Shown one piece after another: positions 1 through 4,980 of a stretch of 6,215 nucleotides of DNA (position 1 is its first letter; every line of letters starts with the position of its first letter). The stretch comes from Chitinophagaceae bacterium (GTDB lineage Bacteria; Bacteroidota; Bacteroidia; Chitinophagales; Chitinophagaceae): contig JAEUVI010000573.1 of assembly GCA_016787105.1 (NCBI GenBank), forward strand, positions 1 to 6,215. The letters are read 5' to 3'. The translations under genes were made by a program, and so were the position numbers. The notes below the pieces were generated by a model. It did no database searches. It had not been told where the DNA came from and was given only the letters and a program-made list of their open reading frames with translations.

Positions 1-246
1 CTCTTTTAACTGCTTCGGCCCTGTAAAGTTGATACCTGTAACACCAGCGCCAAACCTGCCTGGATTGATACCGAAGATGAGTGTGCGCCGATGGTTATCA
101 GAATAGAATTTTTTATAAAACTGTTCAACGATTTTTATTACTCCCTTATCCTGTTGCGGATACAAGACGCCAACAGCTTTTGGAAGTTTGGCGGGAGGTT
201 GAATAGATTTATAGAAATGGATAATATCGTTTGCAAATGAATTCAA
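1..246 (-). CDS. SMUG2-type uracil-DNA glycosylase family protein (N-terminal part, runs off left edge)
   Basis: Eighty-two codons are visible on the minus strand; the rest lies beyond position 1. Residues 59-77 read GINPGRFGAGVTGINFTGP. This matches motif 1 of the SMUG branch of the uracil-DNA glycosylase superfamily (GMNPGxFGxxQTGVPFG in SMUG1), whose Asn (N61 here) is the catalytic-motif residue. The N-terminus (NSFANDIIHFYKSI, then KLP, then EQFYKKFYSD) resembles the SMUG2/DUF4918 proteins common in Bacteroidota. Such enzymes excise deaminated bases from DNA in base excision repair. No ATG is available: reading upstream, the frame meets TAA at 258-256, so the best start is TTG at 246-244, which also places the N-terminus where family members begin. 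No Shine-Dalgarno sequence is seen. The gene lies 41 bases downstream of the metallophosphoesterase on the same strand, so the two may share a transcript. Family assignment is fairly secure; start and exact base specificity are inferred. Confidence 0.83.
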   Translation of the reverse strand, partial: MNSFANDIIHFYKSIQPPAKLPKAVGVLYPQQDKGVIKIVEQFYKKFYSDNHRRTLIFGINPGRFGAGVTGINFTGPKQLKE

Positions 247-253
247 TGATGTA

Positions 254-273
254 TTTTAAATTGCAATTTAAAA
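254..273. repeat. Perfect 20-bp AT-rich palindrome in the phosphoesterase-glycosylase gap
   Basis: The half-site TTTTAAATTG (254-263) is followed directly by its exact reverse complement CAATTTAAAA (264-273), with no spacer and a TTGCAA centre. It fills about half of the 41-base gap between the phosphoesterase stop codon (288) and the proposed TTG start of the glycosylase (246). Its lack of a loop and of a GC-rich stem makes it a poor intrinsic terminator. A dimeric regulator's operator or an mRNA processing signal are possible, but both are inference. The symmetry itself is directly visible. Confidence 0.6.
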
Positions 274-287
274 CTGCTTTGTTGTAT

Positions 288-1019
288 TCAATCTTTATTT
301 CGCCCTTTTTCACCGGGATATAAATCCATGACTGGTTCGCTTTGCCAAAATTCTTTTGTATCAATATCCATAATAGTCAGCGAACCTGTAAATGCGGCGC
401 CGGTATCTACATCCCATACATTGCATCCCTGCATGGGAACAGTTGAATCGTAATAAAGCGTTGGCGTGTGACCGATATAAATTTCATTAAAAAGTTTTAA
501 CCGCTTGGGGTAAAAAAGCGATGTTATCTTCAATCGTTTACTGGTAGTAATCGCAACTTCCCACAAAGTACGGTCCCAGGCGAAATTGGATGGATAGGTT
601 TCTTTTGCAGGCCCATGCATGGATGTAAAACCGGCATGAATAAACAAACGATTTTGTTCGTCTGTATGGTATCCCTTCATGGCCTCAAAAAAACGGAGGT
701 GATTTTGTTTCATTTCATCATCAACTGATTCATAACTTTTCAGCGTTTCTCTTCCACCATGAAACAACCATACATTATCGCCCCTGCCGCTACGCAGCCA
801 CTCCTCGCACCATTCATCGTGATTGCCTTTGATAAAAATGCAGGATTGCTTTTGCGAAAGCTGAATTAAAAATTCAATTGTCTGCGCCGACTCACTCCAG
901 CCATCTACATAGTCGCCAAGAAATATTAATAAATCATCTGGCGAAACAGTTGCTTTTTCCATTACCTGCTTCAATGCCCGCAAACCACCGTGTATGTCAC
1001 CGATGACTAATGTTCTCAT
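288..1019 (-). CDS. Metallophosphoesterase, Ser/Thr protein phosphatase-like (calcineurin-like fold)
   Basis: This 243-residue cytosolic protein has no signal peptide or membrane segment. The dinuclear metal-site motifs appear in the expected order: GDIHG (7-11), GDYVDGW (35-41), GNHDEW (65-70), HAGF (128-131), GHTPT (183-187) and a closing DTGA (205-208). This is the layout of small bacterial PPP-type phosphatases and diadenosine-tetraphosphatase-like enzymes, which hydrolyse phosphomonoesters, phosphoproteins or dinucleoside polyphosphates. The second motif departs from the PPP consensus GDxVDRG: the phosphate-contacting Arg is replaced by Gly40, followed by Trp41. Substrate therefore should not be assumed. 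The start is ATG at 1019, five residues before the first motif, which is normal for the family. The gene is divergent from FUSC (91-base gap) and is followed after 41 bases by the SMUG2-type gene. The fold is certain; the substrate is unknown. Confidence 0.9.
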   Translation of the reverse strand: MRTLVIGDIHGGLRALKQVMEKATVSPDDLLIFLGDYVDGWSESAQTIEFLIQLSQKQSCIFIKGNHDEWCEEWLRSGRGDNVWLFHGGRETLKSYESVDDEMKQNHLRFFEAMKGYHTDEQNRLFIHAGFTSMHGPAKETYPSNFAWDRTLWEVAITTSKRLKITSLFYPKRLKLFNEIYIGHTPTLYYDSTVPMQGCNVWDVDTGAAFTGSLTIMDIDTKEFWQSEPVMDLYPGEKGRNKD

Positions 1020-1025
1020 AAGTCT

Positions 1026-1033
1026 GAAATATA
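1026..1033 (-). promoter_or_regulatory. Weak candidate -7 promoter element for the metallophosphoesterase
   Basis: Read on the minus strand, this is TATATTTC, which matches the Bacteroidota -7 consensus TAnnTTTG except for the final base. It ends six bases before the ATG at 1019, so transcription from it would give a very short or absent leader. No well-spaced upstream TTTG/TTG element is seen: the nearest minus-strand TTG is 28 bases away, longer than the usual roughly 17-23. It is offered mainly because the divergent 91-base gap must carry a promoter for this gene. Confidence 0.3.
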
Positions 1034-1095
1034 CAAAATTCGTCTGTTACAGGATTCTTTGCAACTTATGATGATACTTGGGTAAGTATCCCTTT

Positions 1096-1103
1096 TATCT
1101 TTG
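1096..1103 (+). promoter_or_regulatory. Bacteroidota-type -7 promoter element (TAnnTTTG) before the FUSC gene
   Basis: TATCTTTG is an exact match to the Bacteroidota sigma-ABfr -7 consensus TAnnTTTG. It ends seven bases before the ATG at 1111, so the transcript should begin at or just before the start codon (leaderless or nearly so). The upstream half is weaker: TTG at 1078-1080 is 15 bases away, somewhat short, and a TTTG at 1058-1061 is too far at 34 bases. The element lies between the TTG at 1078 and the ATG at 1111, which argues against initiation at 1078. Confidence 0.55.
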
Positions 1104-1110
1104 CCCTTTC

Positions 1111-3336
1111 ATGGATTACCGCAAAGAATACCGCCGCTTTATTACCAGTCATTATTTAAGTGATGGCGTACGCATCACAGTCGGCATCGCTTTACCGGCG
1201 ATACTACTCAGTTATTTTAACTTATTGTCCGAAGGAATTGCAATATCCCTGGGTGCGATGTGCGCCAGCACCACCGACATTCCCGGGCCAATCCATCACC
1301 GACGGAATGGAATGATGATATGTGTTATCGCGGTTATTCTCGTTGCTTTACTTACTACAATTGCATCGACACATCCCTTATGGATGGGAAGCTTGATTGC
1401 GGTCTTCTGTTTCGTATTCTGTATGATTGGTGTGTATGGTGCAAGATCGAACTCAATCGGTGTAGCTGCACTATTGATTATGGTATTGAGTATCGACAGG
1501 CCTTTAACGGGTTCAGAACTGTTACTTCATCTTCTTTACCTGACAGCAGGTGGTTTATGGTATATGGTTCTTAGCCTTGCTTTATACAGTATCCGCCCTT
1601 ATAAATTAGCACAACAGGCCCTTGGTGAAAACATATTGAACACCTCTGCATACCTGCGGATAAGGGCCTTGTTTTACAGCAGCGATGTAAACTATGATGA
1701 AGTATACCAGCAAATGCTCGAGCAACAGGTAAAGGTGGAACAAAGCCAGAACCTTGTAAATGAATTATTATTTAAAAACAGGACAGTAATCAAAGAATCA
1801 ATCCCTACCGGTCGTATCCTGATGATGATACACCTTGATGTCCTGGATCTTTTTGAAAAAACAATTACTTCTTTCCAGGATTATAAATTACTGCATAGCT
1901 ATTTTGATAACAGCGACATTTTACAAAAATACCAGGCAGTTATTTATCAAATGGCTGACGAGTTAGATGAAATCGGCATTGCTGTACAAAGCGGTTACCC
2001 GGCAACAGCAAATGAAAAATTGCAGGATAGTGTACAGCAGTTAAAAAAATATTTTGAAGACTTTCGCAATGCAAGGCATACGGCAGAAAATCTCGAAGGA
2101 CTTATTAACCTGCGACAGATTTTACAAAGTATAGAAGATATTGTTTCCAGGCTGAACACATTACAGCTTTATACTACCTACGATAAAAAAAAGATAAAAA
2201 CCGATACAGATATCGCAGACTATTCCGGTCTTATCAATACACAGAATATAAGCTGGCAGCTACTGAAAGATAATCTCACTTTTGACTCAAACACCTTTCG
2301 CCATGCTGTTCGTGTAAGTATTGCGACACTGGCTGGATATATCATATCGCGCTATCTTTCTGTTGGTCACAGCTATTGGATACTGCTTACTATTATAGTT
2401 ATCCTGAAGCCCACCTATAGCCTTACACAAAAAAGAAATTACCAGCGACTTCTCGGTACCGCAATAGGCGCTTTGATTGCACTTGGTTTATTATTTTTTA
2501 TAGAAAATAAAACAGCGCTGTTTGCCTGTATGCTAATCCTGATGGTTGGCACTTATAGTTTTTTGCGGAGCAATTATTTGTTAGGTGTCATTTTTACCAC
2601 AGCGTATATACTGGTTCTTTTTCACCTGGTATATGGCACCAATTTAAAAACCATATTTACAGACAGGCTGATTGATACAGCCATTGGTTCACTGATTGCA
2701 TTTATAGCTAATTTCCTGATCGTACCTGCATGGGAAAAAGAGAAAATCAAAGACTACATGCTGGCGGCATTGGAAAAAAATACTGCTTACTTTAAAGATG
2801 TAGCAGCAGCTTTTTCGGGAAAACCAGTTATTATAGCAGGTTATAAAAAAAGCAGGCAGGATGCCTTTGTGGCATTGGCAAATTTATCAGACGCATTTAC
2901 CCGTATGCTGAGTGAACCGAAATTCAGGCAGTATAACAGTGAGCAGATTCATCGTTTTGTTGTATTAAATCATACGCTTACTTCACATATTGCTACGCTG
3001 TCACATTATGTACTTACACATGCATCGAAACAGGCTTCTGAAGACTTTAGTTCAATAATTAATGCAGATACGGCAAAATTGCAGTCAGCAAGCGATATAT
3101 TAAAAGGCGGTGAACCGGAGAGTAAAATAAATGAGGCTGTTGACACTCATAAGATAAATGAACGATTGAATGAGCTGTTATCGAAACGTAAGAGTGAACT
3201 GAATGAAAAAATCTTTGATACAGCAACACGCCAATCGCTTGGTGAACTAAAACCGGTTGTTGATCAGTTTAACCTCATTTCTTCTATCGCTGTTGACCTG
3301 AATAAAATAAGTGCTGAATTAAAAGTACTTCCCTGA
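1111..3336 (+). CDS. FUSC family membrane protein (YccS/YhfK-like, two membrane modules)
   Basis: This 741-residue inner-membrane protein has two hydrophobic modules. The first (about 18-160) carries the FUSC-like N-terminal signature, with GAMCAST, DIPGP and HHRRNGM around residues 48-68. A long soluble helical region follows (about 165-390). The second membrane module (about 396-538) has the fusaric-acid-resistance hallmark SYWILLTIIVILKPTY (421-436), then QKRNYQRLLGT (440-450). A helical cytoplasmic tail runs from 540 to the end. Length and layout match the YccS/YhfK-like class. Relatives are linked to efflux of aromatic acids or are uncharacterised, so no substrate is assigned. ATG 1111 was chosen over an in-frame TTG at 1078: the family sequence begins at MDYRKEYRRF, and a -7 promoter element lies between the two codons. 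It stands alone on the plus strand, divergent from the phosphoesterase and convergent with the YhcH gene, seven bases apart and without a visible terminator. Confidence 0.92.
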   Translation: MDYRKEYRRFITSHYLSDGVRITVGIALPAILLSYFNLLSEGIAISLGAMCASTTDIPGPIHHRRNGMMICVIAVILVALLTTIASTHPLWMGSLIAVFCFVFCMIGVYGARSNSIGVAALLIMVLSIDRPLTGSELLLHLLYLTAGGLWYMVLSLALYSIRPYKLAQQALGENILNTSAYLRIRALFYSSDVNYDEVYQQMLEQQVKVEQSQNLVNELLFKNRTVIKESIPTGRILMMIHLDVLDLFEKTITSFQDYKLLHSYFDNSDILQKYQAVIYQMADELDEIGIAVQSGYPATANEKLQDSVQQLKKYFEDFRNARHTAENLEGLINLRQILQSIEDIVSRLNTLQLYTTYDKKKIKTDTDIADYSGLINTQNISWQLLKDNLTFDSNTFRHAVRVSIATLAGYIISRYLSVGHSYWILLTIIVILKPTYSLTQKRNYQRLLGTAIGALIALGLLFFIENKTALFACMLILMVGTYSFLRSNYLLGVIFTTAYILVLFHLVYGTNLKTIFTDRLIDTAIGSLIAFIANFLIVPAWEKEKIKDYMLAALEKNTAYFKDVAAAFSGKPVIIAGYKKSRQDAFVALANLSDAFTRMLSEPKFRQYNSEQIHRFVVLNHTLTSHIATLSHYVLTHASKQASEDFSSIINADTAKLQSASDILKGGEPESKINEAVDTHKINERLNELLSKRKSELNEKIFDTATRQSLGELKPVVDQFNLISSIAVDLNKISAELKVLP

Positions 3337-3343
3337 AAAATTA

Positions 3344-3811
3344 TTACAGGCCTTGCAGATGAACTTTCACTACTACTTTCTTTACGGGTGAAGGAGTATT
3401 GCTGTAAACCTCGGGCTGATGAATATCATCTGGGAAAAAGATTATAAACTGACCGGATGAAAGGGTAATATAGTTTAATTGCAACTCCGGAATAGAAAAA
3501 AAAGCCACATCATTATCGGGTAAAAAATCAGTTGCTGGTTGCTGTTGTCTGAATGCTGTATATCCGAATTTTTCTTCTCCTTCAATCATGATTTGAATAT
3601 CCGTGTACTTACGGTGACGCTCCGGTTCGCATTCCGCAGGAGCTTTTGTATTGTACTCATTCACCATGTAAAAAATTTCATCACTATCTATTTCATACTT
3701 ACCTGTAGGCATATGATTAAAATCTGCTTTCAGTATGTATTCAATCGCCTTTTCAAGATTGGGGTGAATTGTTTTATACAAGTATAGTTGAGAAAGCGAT
3801 CCGGTAATCAT
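3344..3811 (-). CDS. YhcH/YjgK/YiaL family protein (DUF386, cupin-like)
   Basis: This 155-residue cytosolic protein is the full length of the YhcH/YjgK/YiaL (EbgC-related) family. Signature blocks are MITGSL at the start, ERHRKYTDIQIMIEGEEKFGY (64-84), and FIIFFPDDIHQPEV (122-135) followed by VKKVVVKVH (143-151). His66, Gln73 and His131, with a nearby Glu, are plausible metal ligands in the beta-barrel. Family members accompany sugar-catabolic operons; E. coli YhcH (NanQ) acts as a sialic acid anomerase and EbgC assists an evolved beta-galactosidase. A role in sugar anomerisation or as an operon accessory is therefore likely, with the substrate unknown. The gene begins 12 bases after the stop of the Gfo/Idh/MocA gene at 3824-4906, so they are almost certainly co-transcribed. 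It ends in tandem TAA codons, seven bases from the end of the convergent FUSC gene. Confidence 0.92.
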   Translation of the reverse strand: MITGSLSQLYLYKTIHPNLEKAIEYILKADFNHMPTGKYEIDSDEIFYMVNEYNTKAPAECEPERHRKYTDIQIMIEGEEKFGYTAFRQQQPATDFLPDNDVAFFSIPELQLNYITLSSGQFIIFFPDDIHQPEVYSNTPSPVKKVVVKVHLQGL

Positions 3812-3823
3812 ATTTGCGGTTAT

Positions 3824-4906
3824 TTACAATAAAACTACATTTCCAGTACGGACAGATTCATCACAGGCGAAAGCGACACGCAAACTATTCACCGCATCGT
3901 CCATGTGATCGGTGAGGTCAATATTTTCATTTATAGATTTCAGGAAATAACGTTGTTCGCAATTGCACAATTCCTGGTGATCGGGTTCATCCTGCATATC
4001 AATCCATTCATCCGGTTTTACAAACTGATCTTCTTTATTCAGATCCGCATGGTGCAAGCGAATAGATTCTGTTTTAGTATGCGCCTCTACCGAATCAGAT
4101 TTGCCTTTTCCACCAGCATCTTTTGCTACGATGGATACGCAACCTTTCGGACCAATTACATCTTTTACAAAAAATGCCGTTTCACTTATCATCGGTCCCC
4201 AGCCTGCCTCATACCATCCTACCGAACCGTCGGCAAAACGAATCTGTAGCTGACCGTAATTATAATTACCTGCAGGTATTTCTTCTGTCAATCTTGCCCC
4301 GATTGCATTTACCTGCACAGGTTTTGAACGAACCATCTGGCACATTACATCAATATAATGAACGCCACAATCAACAATCGGGCTCAGGCTTTTCATCAGG
4401 TTGCGGTGCACCGTCCACATGTATCCATGACTTTGCTGATTCAGGTTCATACGCATCACCAATGGTTTCCCAAGTGTTTGTGCCAGCTCAATAAATTTCT
4501 CCCAACTCGGATGATGACGAAGAATATAACCAACAACCAACTTCTTTCCAGCTTTTTTTGCAGCCGCGACTACCCTTTCCGCTCCTGCTACTGTATCAGC
4601 TACCGGCTTTTCAATAAATACATGGCATCCTTTTTCAAATGCCTTTATGGCAAATGACTCATGCGTATCCGGGTATGTAGAAATACATACCGCATCAGGT
4701 TTTGTCACATCCAGTGCTTTGTCATAATCACTGAATAATTCATATCCACCGCCCAACTTTTCGTTTAATACTTCTTTGCTTTTACCTGTGCTTTCTATGC
4801 CGCATATTTTAAAACCATCAATAGTATGAAACGCCGTAGCATGTGATGCACCCATATTACCGCAACCAACTACCAGCACACGAAGAGGATTTGATTTATT
4901 ATACAT
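3824..4906 (-). CDS. Gfo/Idh/MocA family NAD(P)-dependent oxidoreductase
   Basis: This 360-residue cytosolic enzyme has an N-terminal Rossmann domain: beta-strand then GCGNMG (14-19), and Glu38 at the end of the second strand, which in this family usually favours NAD(H) by binding the ribose hydroxyls. The catalytic-domain hallmark EKP is at 99-101. The active-site pattern DCGVHYIDV (179-187) supplies Asp179, His183 and Asp186. The C-terminal half is the alpha/beta domain that binds the sugar or polyol. Family members oxidise, reduce or epimerise sugars, inositols and sugar acids; this sequence does not reveal which. It is the middle gene of a minus-strand cluster: 74 bases after another Gfo/Idh/MocA gene and 12 bases before the YhcH-family gene, which supports carbohydrate catabolism. 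ATG 4906 is the natural start, seven residues before the first strand. No Shine-Dalgarno sequence is seen, which is usual for Bacteroidota. Confidence 0.93.
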   Translation of the reverse strand: MYNKSNPLRVLVVGCGNMGASHATAFHTIDGFKICGIESTGKSKEVLNEKLGGGYELFSDYDKALDVTKPDAVCISTYPDTHESFAIKAFEKGCHVFIEKPVADTVAGAERVVAAAKKAGKKLVVGYILRHHPSWEKFIELAQTLGKPLVMRMNLNQQSHGYMWTVHRNLMKSLSPIVDCGVHYIDVMCQMVRSKPVQVNAIGARLTEEIPAGNYNYGQLQIRFADGSVGWYEAGWGPMISETAFFVKDVIGPKGCVSIVAKDAGGKGKSDSVEAHTKTESIRLHHADLNKEDQFVKPDEWIDMQDEPDHQELCNCEQRYFLKSINENIDLTDHMDDAVNSLRVAFACDESVRTGNVVLL

Positions 4907-4931
4907 ATACTTTTATTAAATGAATAGCCGC

Positions 4932-4951
4932 AAATTTCCGTAAGGAAATTT
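4932..4951. repeat. Inverted repeat (8-bp stem, 4-base loop) between the two oxidoreductase genes
   Basis: AAATTTCC (4932-4939) and GGAAATTT (4944-4951) pair perfectly around a four-base spacer (GTAA on the plus strand, TTAC on the minus). It lies in the 74-base gap between the two Gfo/Idh/MocA genes, 29 bases after the upstream stop codon and 25 bases before the next ATG in the direction of transcription. No U-run follows the stem on the minus strand, so it is not a classical intrinsic terminator. It could be an operator or an mRNA hairpin that sets the relative expression of the operon's genes. The pairing is visible; the role is inferred. Confidence 0.45.
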
Positions 4952-4980
4952 AATTATAGGAAAATAAATAATCAAGATTA

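Noticed and set aside
1078..1110. Eleven-codon N-terminal extension of FUSC from TTG 1078.
   Set aside because: A -7 promoter element lies inside it and the family sequence begins at the ATG at 1111.
1260..1574. 104-codon plus-strand frame inside the FUSC gene.
   Set aside because: It overlaps the conserved first membrane module in another frame, and its translation resembles no protein family.
3812..4935. Near-identical 13-base inverted pair (ATTTGCGGTTATT at 3812-3824; ATTTGCGGCTATT on the minus strand at 4935-4923), each close upstream of a start codon.
   Set aside because: With one mismatch, pairs of this length are expected by chance several times in a window this size. The two copies also have opposite orientation and different distances to their start codons.
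4931..4938. GAAATTTG on the minus strand as a possible -7 element for the oxidoreductase at 3824-4906.
   Set aside because: It has the wrong first base, no upstream TTG at acceptable spacing (nearest about 34 bases away), and it overlaps the hairpin stem.
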